This document shows positions 16,450 through 25,681 of a DNA stretch of 35,601 nt, in pieces. Within the stretch, counting starts at the first letter, position 1; the number at the start of each line of letters is the position of its first letter. This stretch comes from Actinomycetota bacterium (GTDB taxonomy: Bacteria > Actinomycetota > Acidimicrobiia > Acidimicrobiales > Ilumatobacteraceae): positions 1-35,601 of the forward strand of contig SXPV01000012.1 of NCBI GenBank assembly GCA_005793215.1, given 5' to 3'. The translations under genes were made by a program, and so were the position numbers. Below the pieces are notes generated by a model. It was not told the DNA's origin and made no database searches. It saw nothing but the letters and a program-made list of their open reading frames with translations.

Positions 16450-17118
16450 TTAAGCTACTTCGCCGAGAAACCAGTCGACCAGCCGAGTAGAGGCAGGTGC
16501 CCTAGCAGCCACCTGATCCACGGACATTTCACAAAGGTGCTTGGCGTCAATCCCGAGTCGTGACAGCTCGGTGGTTCCCGTGCCGGTGCTCCATCGGGTG
16601 ATGATGTCCTGCGTCGCCTCGGGGTGGAACTGTGTGGCAAACACCCGCTTGCCCAACATGGCCTGAGGACCAACATCGTTGACTGCTACCGCCCGCAGAC
16701 TCGACGGAACAGTAAAGACGTCATAGTGCCATTGCAGCCATGTGCCAGCGAGAAGGTCGGGATACGCGGTGCTCGATACGTCGTGCCACCCGACTTCTGG
16801 TGTCTGTGCACGTGTGACCGTTCCTCCCAGGGCGTGTGAGATGAGTTGAGCACCGTAACAAATTCCAAAAATTGGGACACCGCGCTGCATGGCGGTAGTA
16901 ACCAAATCCACTTCCGCAGCAACCTCCTTTTCGTTGCCTTCCGAATACACCGACCATTCGGACCCGAGCAACAGTACGAGATCCACTCCGGCCAACGACT
17001 TCCATTCACGCGGATACTCGCGTTCATTTCGCTCAAGTCCGAAGCCAACCTCACTGAGCCGCGATCCAACCAAGCCTGGATCGGCATCACCGCGGTTGCC
17101 AACAATGAGTGCACGCAC
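16450..17118 (-). CDS. class I glutamine amidotransferase (GATase1) domain protein
   Basis: A 222-residue stand-alone GATase1 protein. The catalytic nucleophile is C87 in FGICYGAQ, and the His/Glu pair is H165/E167 in TQFHPEA. The N-terminal strand RALIVGNRGD supports the GTG start at 17118. Such proteins resemble the GuaA amidotransferase domain (YfeJ-like) but lack a synthetase partner; the acceptor of the released ammonia, or whether it acts as a gamma-glutamyl hydrolase, is unknown. It ends five bases from the stop of the convergent membrane protein, and its last 94 bp are duplicated at 14026-14119. It diverges from threonine ammonia-lyase with only 20 bp between starts. Before the insertion it probably preceded nuoA directly. 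Confidence 0.87.
   Translation of the reverse strand: MRALIVGNRGDADPGLVGSRLSEVGFGLERNEREYPREWKSLAGVDLVLLLGSEWSVYSEGNEKEVAAEVDLVTTAMQRGVPIFGICYGAQLISHALGGTVTRAQTPEVGWHDVSSTAYPDLLAGTWLQWHYDVFTVPSSLRAVAVNDVGPQAMLGKRVFATQFHPEATQDIITRWSTGTGTTELSRLGIDAKHLCEMSVDQVAARAPASTRLVDWFLGEVA
16454..16547. repeat. 94-bp direct repeat, right copy
   Basis: This is the right-hand partner of 14026-14119, lying within the 3' end of the intact amidotransferase gene. The four differences are at the AGTAGA/AGTAGT, CCTAG/CCTGG and ATCCACGG/ATCTATGG (two bases) positions. Its outer edge begins two bases inside the gene's TAA, and its inner edge ends mid-gene at GGCGT. Confidence 0.92.
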
Positions 17119-17138
17119 AGCGATACCGTAGTTGTTGC

Positions 17139-18359
17139 ATGGGTCGCAGTGGCGCCGTCGAGATTTCCCTCGAACACGTACGCCATATCGCCGAGCGCGA
17201 CCGCCGAATCGTCACCCACACCCCTGTCACCCCGTCGGCACACCTGAGCGAACGGTGTGGCGGCTCCGTCGTCTTGAAGGCCGAGAATCTCCAGCGCACG
17301 GGTGCATTCAAGATTCGCGGCGCGATGAACAAACTGTTCACCCTTGGTGACAGTGCACGCAAAGGAGTGGTTGCAGGTAGCGCAGGCAACCATGCGCAAG
17401 CCCTGGCTTTTGCTGCTCGACAATTTGGTGTGCCGTGCGAGATCTATGTTCCTGCCGGCGCATCACTCGCCAAGATTGCAGCGTGTCGCGGCTACGGGGC
17501 AACGGTGCACGAAGGAGGCGACAGCCTCGATAATGCAGTCACACTGGCCCAGGCACGAGCCCAAGAAACCGGCATGGTGTTCTGTCATCCGTACGACGAC
17601 CCCGTAGTGGTCGCGGGCCAGGCAACACTCGGAGTCGAGCTCATCGACGACATTCCCGATCTCGCGCAGGTCATCGTGCCACTTGGTGGTGGTGGGCTGC
17701 TGGGTGGAGTTGCACTGACGGTAAAACAGTTCGACCCATCGATTCGAGTCATCGGCGTACAGATCTCTTCCTGCGCTCCGTACATCTACGGCAAGGCCCC
17801 ACAGGGACCGGTTCCCACGTTGGCCGACGGAATTGCGGTGAAGGTACCCGGAGTTGTCACTGCCCCGTTGATCGAGAAGTGGGTGGATGACATCGTCGAT
17901 GTTGATGAAGACAGCGTGGCCGACGCAATGATGCTGCTGCTCGAGCGATCAAAGTACTTCGTCGAGGGCGGCGGAGCAGTTGGCGTTTCGGCACTGCTCA
18001 ACGGAAGGGTCACTCCCGCCGAGCGCGGCTCCACCTGCGTGGTGCTCTCCGGAGGCAACGCCGATCTTGGCCTTCTCACCGGCTTGGTACGTCGACACGA
18101 GACCAATCGTGGCCGCCGCTTGATCGTGTTTGCGCGCATCAGCGACCGCCCGGGTGGACTGGCCCGTCTGTTGACCCTGTTTGCCGAACACGGTGCAAAC
18201 CTCATCGAGGTGGAACACGTTCGCGAGGGTGTCGATCTTCACGTGCGTGAAACCGGCGTGCAAGTGGTGCTCGAAGTTCGCGGTCGAGACCACGCAGAAT
18301 CACTGATCGCCGGAGCCAAGGCCGATGGCTACGAAATCTCCGAAGTCACCGGACGCTAG
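17139..18359 (+). CDS. ilvA: threonine ammonia-lyase (threonine dehydratase), single ACT domain
   Basis: A 406-residue PLP enzyme of fold type II that converts threonine to 2-oxobutanoate and ammonia, feeding isoleucine synthesis or threonine catabolism. The PLP Lys is K58 in GAFKIRGA; SAGNHAQ (81-87) is the substrate loop and the Gly-rich PLEGG-type phosphate cup is PLGGGGLLGG (about 181-190). The C-terminus (about 325-401) is a single ACT domain beginning RLIVFARISDRPGGL. One ACT domain and this length match the shorter TdcB/IlvA type common in actinobacteria, not the two-ACT enterobacterial IlvA. I chose ATG 17139; ATG 17109 would overlap the divergent amidotransferase start. It overlaps the following hydrolase gene, implying co-transcription. 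Whether it is biosynthetic or catabolic cannot be settled here. Confidence 0.9.
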   Translation: MGRSGAVEISLEHVRHIAERDRRIVTHTPVTPSAHLSERCGGSVVLKAENLQRTGAFKIRGAMNKLFTLGDSARKGVVAGSAGNHAQALAFAARQFGVPCEIYVPAGASLAKIAACRGYGATVHEGGDSLDNAVTLAQARAQETGMVFCHPYDDPVVVAGQATLGVELIDDIPDLAQVIVPLGGGGLLGGVALTVKQFDPSIRVIGVQISSCAPYIYGKAPQGPVPTLADGIAVKVPGVVTAPLIEKWVDDIVDVDEDSVADAMMLLLERSKYFVEGGGAVGVSALLNGRVTPAERGSTCVVLSGGNADLGLLTGLVRRHETNRGRRLIVFARISDRPGGLARLLTLFAEHGANLIEVEHVREGVDLHVRETGVQVVLEVRGRDHAESLIAGAKADGYEISEVTGR

Positions 18360-19080
18360 ACAACTCGTGGCTCCACGAATTCTGCTGCCTGGAAAGCTCA
18401 CGTCGGGTGCCACCGGCGTTCGTGGTGACAGTTATTCCAATGGTCTCAAATATGCCCAAGCGATTGCTCGGGCTGGTGGTGTCACGATGACGGTGCCGCC
18501 ACTTTCCGAGGCCATTCAGCATGTTGCCGATCTCGTGGGAGCCGCTGACGGTGTACTCATTCAAGGTGGTGGTGACATCGCACCGGAGCGATACGGGGAG
18601 TCCCGTCGTAGTGACACCGTCTACGGCATTGTCCACGAACACGACGAATTCGAGATTGCCGTTGCACGCGAAGCAGTGAAGCAGAACAAGCCGTTACTCG
18701 CCATCTGCCGCGGCCTGCAGGTGCTCAACGTGGCACTCGGCGGCACCCTGCACCAAGACCTCGGAGATGTACTCCCCGACCGTGAGAGCCATTGGAACAC
18801 CTACCACCCGATTACGGTTACTGAGGGATCTCGCCTGGCAGCCGCACTTGGAACGTCGGCACCCGAACGTTCGCACTCGTTTCATCACCAAGCTTTGAAG
18901 CACGTTGCGAGTGACCTTGTCGTCGTTGCGCGCGCACCGGACGACGTCATCGAAGCGGTGGAACACGGAAGCTGCGACTTCGTGGTTGGCGTGCAGTGGC
19001 ACCCCGAAGACGACGCCGAAACGACCGAGTGCCAACAACAACTCTTCGTCAACTTCATCTCGAGGTGCAACTCCCGCTAG
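18325..19080 (+). CDS. gamma-glutamyl-gamma-aminobutyrate hydrolase family protein (peptidase C26, PuuD-like)
   Basis: A 251-residue class I amidotransferase-fold hydrolase. The nucleophile is C128 in LAICRGLQVLN, and H226/E228 in VQWHPEDD complete the triad; GVLIQGGGDIAPERY (77-90) is typical of the PuuD/C26 family, which cleaves gamma-glutamyl amides such as gamma-glutamyl-GABA. ATG 18325 overlaps the preceding lyase by 35 bp and has an AAGG close upstream; the in-frame GTG at 18367, eight bases after the lyase stop, would remove the overlap and still leave the first strand APRILLPG intact. It ends convergently with nuoN of the full cluster, 36 bp away. The actual gamma-glutamyl substrate is unknown; no other polyamine (Puu) genes are nearby. 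Confidence 0.87.
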   Translation: MATKSPKSPDARQLVAPRILLPGKLTSGATGVRGDSYSNGLKYAQAIARAGGVTMTVPPLSEAIQHVADLVGAADGVLIQGGGDIAPERYGESRRSDTVYGIVHEHDEFEIAVAREAVKQNKPLLAICRGLQVLNVALGGTLHQDLGDVLPDRESHWNTYHPITVTEGSRLAAALGTSAPERSHSFHHQALKHVASDLVVVARAPDDVIEAVEHGSCDFVVGVQWHPEDDAETTECQQQLFVNFISRCNSR

Positions 19081-19116
19081 CGGAATTCCCGTGAAGTTGT
19101 TGCTTCTGCTACAGGA

Positions 19117-20682
19117 CTAGCGAGCGAAAGTCGTCAACGAGTCGCTGATATCCAAGAGCCACGTTGGCAGAACTCCCAGCATCAACGTGATAGCGACGGC
19201 ACATGCAAGAGTGACGCGACTGGAAAGTGACAACACGGGTGATGCAGCCGGTGAAACTCCACCTGAAACCGGCTCCGACAGCCACATGCTCACCATGATG
19301 CGCAGGTACAAATACGCAGCGATTACCGCCGACACCATGGCGAGCACGGCCAACACATAACTCTCGGTGGAAACCGCCGCACGTATGACCCCGAACTTGG
19401 CGACGAATCCACTGGTCAGCGGCACGCCGGCCTGAGCCAACAGCAACACCGTGAAGCCCAGCGCAAACACGGGGTTGGTCTTGGCCACACCATTGAATGC
19501 ATCAAGCGAGGTGAGTGTGTTACCCGATGATCCGTCAGCACCACCACCCGACACCACCGACACTGCAGCAAAGGACCCGATGGCCAGAACCGAATACAAC
19601 ACCACGTACACCAGTGCCGACGAGACACCATCATTCGCCGATGACGAGCCAACACGGCCGGCTGCTTCCAGACCCACCAACATGAAGCCCGCATGACTGA
19701 TCGACGAATACGCCAACATGCGCTTCACGTCGCTTTGCACGATTGCCAGCACCGAACCGACCGCCAAGGTGAGCGCCGCAAGAGCAAACACTGCCGGTCG
19801 CCAGTCATCGGCACGTGTCGGGAATGCGACGACGAACAAACGCACCAGTGAAACGACGGCGGCCACCTTGCCCAACGATGCCATGAACCCGGTGACATGC
19901 GTGGGTGCGCCGTGATACACGTCGGGTGTCCAGGAGTGAAACGGCACGAGCGACACCTTGAATCCAAAGCCCACGAGCAGCAAGGCGACGCCCGCGAGCA
20001 GCATCGCATCATTGCGCGGCACACTGACCTCGCTCGCCAAGATGTTGGCAATACCCGTCATGCTGGTTTGTCCGGTGGTGCCGTACACCAGCGCGATGCC
20101 GTACAGCAGGAACGCCGAGGCAAATCCACCGAGGATGAAATACTTGAGCCCGGCTTCCTGGCTTGCTGCCCGACGACGATCACTCGCCGCCAAAACATAC
20201 AGCGACAAACTCAACGTTTCGATTCCGAGGAACGACACCACGAGGTCGTTTGCGGTCACCATGATTGCCGCGCCAAGTGCCGCCGTGAGCAGCAACGCAT
20301 AGTGCTCCAGCGAATCACTTGTGCTGCGGGAAGTGCCGTCAGCAACATTTGTGCGACCCGAAGCAGCATCCACGGTGGTCATGCTCGTGAACACCACCGC
20401 AAGACAAATGGCGATCAAGGCCAGCAACCCGAATCGGTCGTGAGCCAGCGTTCCTCGCACCAAGGTGCGAGGTGCTTCCTCAGAAAGATCGACGAACTGC
20501 AGAGCCGCGAGTACACCTGACACACCAGCGCTGGTCGCCGACACCAGCCCGTACCACCCGCGAGGCCACTGCGGGGTTAGTGAGCCAAGCAACAACACCA
20601 ACGCACCTGCAACCAGCGCGATGTATGGCGAGAGTGCGAACCACTCAATCGTTGGTGGAACAAAATCGCTGGCTAGATCCAT
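19117..20682 (-). CDS. nuoN: NADH-quinone oxidoreductase subunit N (full cluster)
   Basis: A 521-residue antiporter-like membrane subunit and the last gene of the 14-gene operon. The channel Glu is in FLGIETLSLSLYVL (E155) and the central Lys in GFGFKVSLVPFHSW (K242), followed by TPDVYHGAPTHVTGFM. A hydrophilic Thr/Ser-rich loop (about 105-125) is longer than in the other NuoN. The start ATG 20682 follows the nuoM stop by 3 bp. No MidA-like gene follows it, unlike in the reduced cluster; instead it converges with the PuuD-like gene. Confidence 0.95.
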   Translation of the reverse strand: MDLASDFVPPTIEWFALSPYIALVAGALVLLLGSLTPQWPRGWYGLVSATSAGVSGVLAALQFVDLSEEAPRTLVRGTLAHDRFGLLALIAICLAVVFTSMTTVDAASGRTNVADGTSRSTSDSLEHYALLLTAALGAAIMVTANDLVVSFLGIETLSLSLYVLAASDRRRAASQEAGLKYFILGGFASAFLLYGIALVYGTTGQTSMTGIANILASEVSVPRNDAMLLAGVALLLVGFGFKVSLVPFHSWTPDVYHGAPTHVTGFMASLGKVAAVVSLVRLFVVAFPTRADDWRPAVFALAALTLAVGSVLAIVQSDVKRMLAYSSISHAGFMLVGLEAAGRVGSSSANDGVSSALVYVVLYSVLAIGSFAAVSVVSGGGADGSSGNTLTSLDAFNGVAKTNPVFALGFTVLLLAQAGVPLTSGFVAKFGVIRAAVSTESYVLAVLAMVSAVIAAYLYLRIMVSMWLSEPVSGGVSPAASPVLSLSSRVTLACAVAITLMLGVLPTWLLDISDSLTTFAR

Positions 20683-20685
20683 CGC

Positions 20686-22233
20686 TTACTTCCCTGCTTC
20701 TTCGTGAGATGGTTGCACGTACGTAGTGCGCGATTCCACATGTTCGATGAGAGCGTTCACGCTTGGCTCGATTCGCGACAACATCGGCTTGGGATACACA
20801 CCGGTGAACACGATGATGGCAACGAACACGCTCAGGAGCAGGCCCTCGCGCAATCGCAGCTCTGCAAACCCGGAGTTGGCTTCGTCTGGCTCGCCATGGA
20901 ACACGCGCTGGTACGCCCACAACAAATACAGTGCCGCCAAGACCACACCAACCGTTCCGATGATGACCCACCAGCGTGCGGTATCGAACGAACCGATCAG
21001 AATCAAGAACTCTCCGACGAATCCGTTGAGTCCCGGCAAACCGATGGATGACAGCATCACCACCATGAAGAATCCGGCGAACACCGGGGCCACGTGCTGC
21101 AAGCCGCGCAGATCGGCGATTTGACGCGTATGGCGACGTTCGTAGATCATTCCGACCAGCAAGAACAACGCACCGGTCGACACACCGTGGTTGACCATCT
21201 GCATGACACCACCGGTCACCGCCTGATCCGTCAGCGCAAAGGTTCCCAGGACGATGAAGCCGAGGTGCGCAACACTGGAGTACGCGACGAGGCGCTTCAA
21301 ATCGGATTGCATGGTGGCGGCAATCGCGCCATACAAGATGCCGATGACCGCCAGGGTGTACGACACGGGACGCGCCCACACGCTGGCTTCGGGAAACAGG
21401 TACACACAGAAGCGCAACAATCCGTACGTACCCATCTTCAACAACACGCCGGCAAGAATCACCGAACCAGCCGTCGGCGCTTGGGTGTGTGCATCGGGTA
21501 ACCACGTGTGCACGGGGAAGAGTGGCACCTTCACGGCGAAGGCAATGGCGAACGCAACGAACAGCCAGCGGCCTTGCGTTACCGAGAGCGCGCCACTTTC
21601 GGCCAACGCCACGAGATCAAAGGTGACTACACCGACTGCGTCACGCGACAACAATGCGGTCGCAACGATGCCGACCAGCATGAAAGCCGAACCCGCCATG
21701 GTGAAGAGGAAGAACTTGGTTGCGGCATACACGCGGTCGTCGTAACCCCAACCACCGATGAGGAAGTACATCGGCACCAGCACGATTTCAAAAAAGACGA
21801 AGAAGAGGAACAGGTCGAGGCTGACGAACGAGCCCATCACGCCGGCCTGCAGGATGAGCAGCCACGCAAAATACGGGCGCTCGTCGTGATGCGGATCAAC
21901 TCCTGCGATCACCAGCGGGAAGAGCACACCTGTGAGCACCACCAGGAACAGGGAAATGCCGTCGAGGCCAAGATGCCACGAGATGCCCCACTGCTCGATC
22001 CACTCGTGCCGTGAAACAAACTGAAAGCCGGCGTCAGCGGAGTCGAACGCCTGCAACACCCACAAACTCAATGCGCCAGTGACCACGCTCGACGTGAGTG
22101 CAGCCAACTTCCCCCACTCCGCGCGCATACGACCAAGGAACAGAACTGCTACGGCGCCGATGAGTGGCACCAGTATCACAGCGGTGAGGATCGGAAAGTC
22201 CAGTGTGGAAGCACTCGAGGATGCGGCGATCAT
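20686..22233 (-). CDS. nuoM: NADH-quinone oxidoreductase subunit M (full cluster)
   Basis: A 515-residue antiporter-like subunit. The channel Glu is in FFVFFEIVLVPMY (E149) and the Lys in FAVKVPLFPVHTWLPDAHTQAPT (K235). I chose ATG 22233, which overlaps the nuoL stop as ATGA. In-frame upstream starts to 22263 would lie inside nuoL and only add a short hydrophobic run. Three bases separate it from nuoN. It aligns along its length with the reduced-cluster NuoM but with many substitutions. Confidence 0.94.
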   Translation of the reverse strand: MIAASSSASTLDFPILTAVILVPLIGAVAVLFLGRMRAEWGKLAALTSSVVTGALSLWVLQAFDSADAGFQFVSRHEWIEQWGISWHLGLDGISLFLVVLTGVLFPLVIAGVDPHHDERPYFAWLLILQAGVMGSFVSLDLFLFFVFFEIVLVPMYFLIGGWGYDDRVYAATKFFLFTMAGSAFMLVGIVATALLSRDAVGVVTFDLVALAESGALSVTQGRWLFVAFAIAFAVKVPLFPVHTWLPDAHTQAPTAGSVILAGVLLKMGTYGLLRFCVYLFPEASVWARPVSYTLAVIGILYGAIAATMQSDLKRLVAYSSVAHLGFIVLGTFALTDQAVTGGVMQMVNHGVSTGALFLLVGMIYERRHTRQIADLRGLQHVAPVFAGFFMVVMLSSIGLPGLNGFVGEFLILIGSFDTARWWVIIGTVGVVLAALYLLWAYQRVFHGEPDEANSGFAELRLREGLLLSVFVAIIVFTGVYPKPMLSRIEPSVNALIEHVESRTTYVQPSHEEAGK

Positions 22234-24146
22234 CACGCCAACCATCCCCGCCACACGAACCACGCCAACACCACCACGGTGCCCAGTGACAGAATCACCG
22301 CATAGGCGCGCACGAAACCCGATTGTGAGCGGCGCACTTGCGAACCCGTACCACGAGCCAACGCCCCCACACCGTTGACTGCCCCGTCAACGATTCGTGA
22401 ATCAAACGTGGTGATACCGCGGAATGCTGCGGCGCCGGGGCCACCCACCAAACGGGCGACGGTGGCGTCGTACCACCATGCGTTCTCCAGCACCTTGGGC
22501 TCGAGTGCCGGCAATCGGCGCTTGGCGTAGACCGCTACCGACAGTGCAATACCCGTGAACGCCACCACGATTGCCGCCAGCAACAACACGTACTTATTGT
22601 CGTAGGCCCACGTGCCCTTGATGCTGCGCTCGGCTTCTTCGACGACCGGTTCGAGCCAGTGTTCGAGGAAGTGCAATTTCTTGCTGAATGGCAACTGCAT
22701 CGCGCCACCAACAATCGACAGCACCGCCAACACCACGAGTGGAATCAACATCACCTTGGGGCTCTCGTGTGGTCGAAAATCACCGTGCGCACCATGCTCG
22801 TCTGCAGCATCGTTCCAACGTGCTTCACCAAAGAACAACATGATGACTTGTCGTGTCATGTAGTACGCCGTGAGCAGCGCAGTAATCATGCCCACTGCAT
22901 AGAGCAGACGGTTGTCGGCGTACACATACAACAGAATCTCGTCCTTCGACCAGAAGCCCGCAAACGGTGGCACGCCGGCGATTGCCAGCCATCCAATGAT
23001 GAAGGTAAAGGCGGTCACTGGCATCGCGATACGAAGAGCACCCATCTTGCGCATGTCTTGTTCGTGGTGCATGCCATGGATGACGGAGCCCGAACCAAGG
23101 AACAGCAACGCCTTGAAGAACGCATGCGTCACCATGTGGAAGATTGCCGCGACGTACGCACCGGAACCGATCGCAAGGAACATGAAGCCGAGTTGCGAAA
23201 CCGTGGAATACGCAAGTACTCGCTTGATGTCGTGTTGGGCAACCGCAATCGATGCCGCGAACAGTGCAGTTGCTGCACCAACGACGGCGATGGTGTCAGG
23301 CACCCATCCGTACGACTCCGCGAGTACCGGACCGACTCGCGTCATCAGGAACACGCCGGCGGTCACCATCGTTGCGGCATGAATCAAGGCCGACACGGGA
23401 GTTGGACCCTCCATGGCATCGGGCAACCAAAAATACAGCGGAAGTTGCGCACTCTTGCCACACGCACCCACGAACAACAAGATGGCGATGGCGGAGATTG
23501 CCGTTTGCGAAATGGTGCCCTCGTGAGCGGCTTCGTTGATTGCCTTGTACGACACCGATCCCACCGCGGAGAAGGCAATGAACATCGCTGTCATTACTCC
23601 CCAGTCGCCGATTCTGTTGGTGACGAAGGCCTTCTTGCCTGCTACTGCAGCGCTGTTGCGCGTATGCCAGAACGAGATGAGGAAGTACGAGCATGCACCC
23701 ACGCCTTCCCAGCCAAGGAAGGTGACCAACAAGTTTTCACCAAGCACCAGCATGAGCATGGAGAACACGAACAGATTGAGGTACAAAAAGAACTTCGAGA
23801 ATTTCGGGTCACCGTGCATGTAGCCGATCGCGTACAGGTGGATGAGTGAACCAATTCCCGTAACAAACAGCGCCATCGTGATGCTGAGTGGATCGGCGAG
23901 GAGCGCAAAATCAATCTGTAGAGCACCAACGGGAATCCACTGGAACAGCGTCACTACATGGGAACGTTCCTCGGATGGCATGCCGAGCAGGTCGAAGTAC
24001 ACCGCAACCGTCACCAGGAACGAAGTTGTCGTTGCAAGCGTTGCCAACCAGCCGGATCGCGGCTCGCCGATGCGCGAGCCAAACGCCATGAGCACCACTC
24101 CTCCGACGAGCGGCAAGAAGGGCACCAACCAGACGAGATCGACCAT
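22233..24146 (-). CDS. nuoL: NADH-quinone oxidoreductase subunit L (full cluster)
   Basis: A 637-residue distal proton-pumping subunit of normal length. GWEGVGACSYFLI carries the channel Glu (E147), ACGKSAQLPLYFWLPDAMEGPTPVSALIHAATMV the central Lys, and FWSKDEI the distal Lys. A short His-containing hydrophilic loop (DEHGAHGDFRPHES) lies at the site of the long His/Asp insert of the other NuoL. The lateral-helix region and last span occupy the C-terminus. The start ATG 24146 is four bases after the nuoK stop. Confidence 0.95.
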   Translation of the reverse strand: MVDLVWLVPFLPLVGGVVLMAFGSRIGEPRSGWLATLATTTSFLVTVAVYFDLLGMPSEERSHVVTLFQWIPVGALQIDFALLADPLSITMALFVTGIGSLIHLYAIGYMHGDPKFSKFFLYLNLFVFSMLMLVLGENLLVTFLGWEGVGACSYFLISFWHTRNSAAVAGKKAFVTNRIGDWGVMTAMFIAFSAVGSVSYKAINEAAHEGTISQTAISAIAILLFVGACGKSAQLPLYFWLPDAMEGPTPVSALIHAATMVTAGVFLMTRVGPVLAESYGWVPDTIAVVGAATALFAASIAVAQHDIKRVLAYSTVSQLGFMFLAIGSGAYVAAIFHMVTHAFFKALLFLGSGSVIHGMHHEQDMRKMGALRIAMPVTAFTFIIGWLAIAGVPPFAGFWSKDEILLYVYADNRLLYAVGMITALLTAYYMTRQVIMLFFGEARWNDAADEHGAHGDFRPHESPKVMLIPLVVLAVLSIVGGAMQLPFSKKLHFLEHWLEPVVEEAERSIKGTWAYDNKYVLLLAAIVVAFTGIALSVAVYAKRRLPALEPKVLENAWWYDATVARLVGGPGAAAFRGITTFDSRIVDGAVNGVGALARGTGSQVRRSQSGFVRAYAVILSLGTVVVLAWFVWRGWLA

Positions 24147-24150
24147 TGCG

Positions 24151-24459
24151 TTAGCCCTTCAGCTCCGCCATGTCGTCAGCCGTCAGTGACGAGCGATTGC
24201 GCATGATTGCCACGATGATGCCGAGACCCACCACCACTTCTGCCGCTGCCACCACCAACACGAAGAACACGATGGTTTGGCCGTCGATGTCGGTGAGTTC
24301 TCGGGCCAAGGCAACGAACGAAAGATTCACGGCGTTCAGCATCAACTCGATGCACATGAACATGACCAGTGGATTTCGACGCACCATCACACCGACAGTT
24401 CCGATGACGAACAGCAGGGCCGCAACGATCAGATAGGAGAGCGTCGTTGGCTCGGGCAT
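24151..24459 (-). CDS. nuoK: NADH-quinone oxidoreductase subunit K (full cluster)
   Basis: A 102-residue, three-span subunit with the two buried-Glu helices, [18 protein letters not shown] and [14 protein letters not shown]. The ATG at 24459 overlaps the nuoJ stop as TAATG, and four bases separate its stop from nuoL. Confidence 0.95.
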   Translation of the reverse strand: MPEPTTLSYLIVAALLFVIGTVGVMVRRNPLVMFMCIELMLNAVNLSFVALARELTDIDGQTIVFFVLVVAAAEVVVGLGIIVAIMRNRSSLTADDMAELKG

Positions 24460-24995
24460 TACGCCTCAACTCCTGCGCGGCGTCGCGCCAGCAGCACGGT
24501 GCCCACGACTGCAACCACCAACAGCACCGATGTGAGTTCGAACGCCACCACGTAGTCGCCAAACACCGACCGTGCCAATTGTTGAATGTTGGCGTCCCCA
24601 GTTGCGCCGTTTGCTGCAGTGTCGAGACCTTCTGCACGCGTGATGAGCGCGTCAGCGCCACGTGAAACCGCAACCACCAAGAGACCAAGCAGCCCGAGAC
24701 CCGCAACACCTGCCAACCATCGCTGGGCGATGAGCGGTTCGGTACCGAGATTTTCGGCCTTGTCGACGCCCAACAGCATGATGACGAAGAGGAACAGCAC
24801 CACGATGGCTCCGGCGTACACGATGATCTGTACGGCAGCCAGGAAGTACGCCTCGAGTGCCACGAAGTGCACGGCAACTCCAAACAGCGTGAGCACAAGC
24901 GAGAGTGCAGCATGCACGGGATTGCTGCGTGTGACCACACCGAGCGCCCCGACGAGCATCATCGCACTCGCCAGAACGAAGACGACGAGCTCCAT
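24459..24995 (-). CDS. nuoJ: NADH-quinone oxidoreductase subunit J (full cluster)
   Basis: A 178-residue, five-span membrane subunit. [21 protein letters not shown] and [21 protein letters not shown] are the family signatures. I placed the start at ATG 24995, overlapping the nuoI stop as TGATG; the longer frame to 25199 is low-complexity antisense-like sequence within nuoI. A polar loop (about 115-140) precedes the final span, and the protein ends RRRAGVEA. Confidence 0.94.
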   Translation of the reverse strand: MELVVFVLASAMMLVGALGVVTRSNPVHAALSLVLTLFGVAVHFVALEAYFLAAVQIIVYAGAIVVLFLFVIMLLGVDKAENLGTEPLIAQRWLAGVAGLGLLGLLVVAVSRGADALITRAEGLDTAANGATGDANIQQLARSVFGDYVVAFELTSVLLVVAVVGTVLLARRRAGVEA

Positions 24996-25681
24996 CAGTG
25001 ATTCACGCTCGCATCGGGTTCGGGTTGCACATGAGCCGAGGTATCGGCCTGTGCTTGAGTGGCTTCCGCCGGTCGTACGCCATAGCCACGTTCGCCGGCC
25101 CACGACACCACGCCGACGAACGACGAGTCCCCCGCTGGCGCAGTTGCTCGCATCCAAGCTGAGGTGTGCTGATCCTCCCCTGGCCGCCAGTCTTCCCAAG
25201 GCAAGTGCCGAGGTGCACCATCGTCGCCGACGAGCAATTCGTTCTTGGTGTAGATGGCGTCCTTGCGATTGGTGAAGGAGAATTCGAACAACTTCGTTTC
25301 GGTGATGGCCTCAGTGGGACATGCTTCCACGCAGAGGTCGCAGTGGATGCAACGCAAGTAATTGATTTCGTAGATCCAACCAAAACGTTCGCCCGGCGAG
25401 GTGGGGTTGTCGGGATCGTTGTCGGCGCCACGCACGTGAATGCACTTGGCCGGGCACACTGCCGCACACAATTCGCAACCGATGCACTTTTCCATTCCGT
25501 CTTCGTAACGGTTGAGCACATGCCGGCCGTGCAAACGTTCCGGTTTATCGATCTTTTCGTCCATCGTCGCTGCGTTGCGCTTCTTGCGCTTGAACAAACG
25601 ACCACCGGAGTACTGGGTGGTCACACGGTTCTTGCGACCGTGTTGACGAAACGTAACGAGAAAGCCGCCGAGATATCCCAT
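24995..25681 (-). CDS. nuoI: NADH-quinone oxidoreductase subunit I, 2x[4Fe-4S] (full cluster), with C-terminal extension
   Basis: A 228-residue ferredoxin-type subunit with both clusters' ligands, C66/C69/C72/C76 and C111/C114/C117/C121. An amphipathic, basic N-terminus ([14 protein letters not shown]) precedes them. It is about 65 residues longer than the reduced-cluster NuoI. The extra C-terminal part is hydrophilic, Ala/Gln/Pro/Glu-rich and likely disordered. ATG 25681 follows the nuoH stop directly (TAGATG). It would carry electrons from NuoG to N2 in NuoB. Confidence 0.94.
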   Translation of the reverse strand: MGYLGGFLVTFRQHGRKNRVTTQYSGGRLFKRKKRNAATMDEKIDKPERLHGRHVLNRYEDGMEKCIGCELCAAVCPAKCIHVRGADNDPDNPTSPGERFGWIYEINYLRCIHCDLCVEACPTEAITETKLFEFSFTNRKDAIYTKNELLVGDDGAPRHLPWEDWRPGEDQHTSAWMRATAPAGDSSFVGVVSWAGERGYGVRPAEATQAQADTSAHVQPEPDASVNH

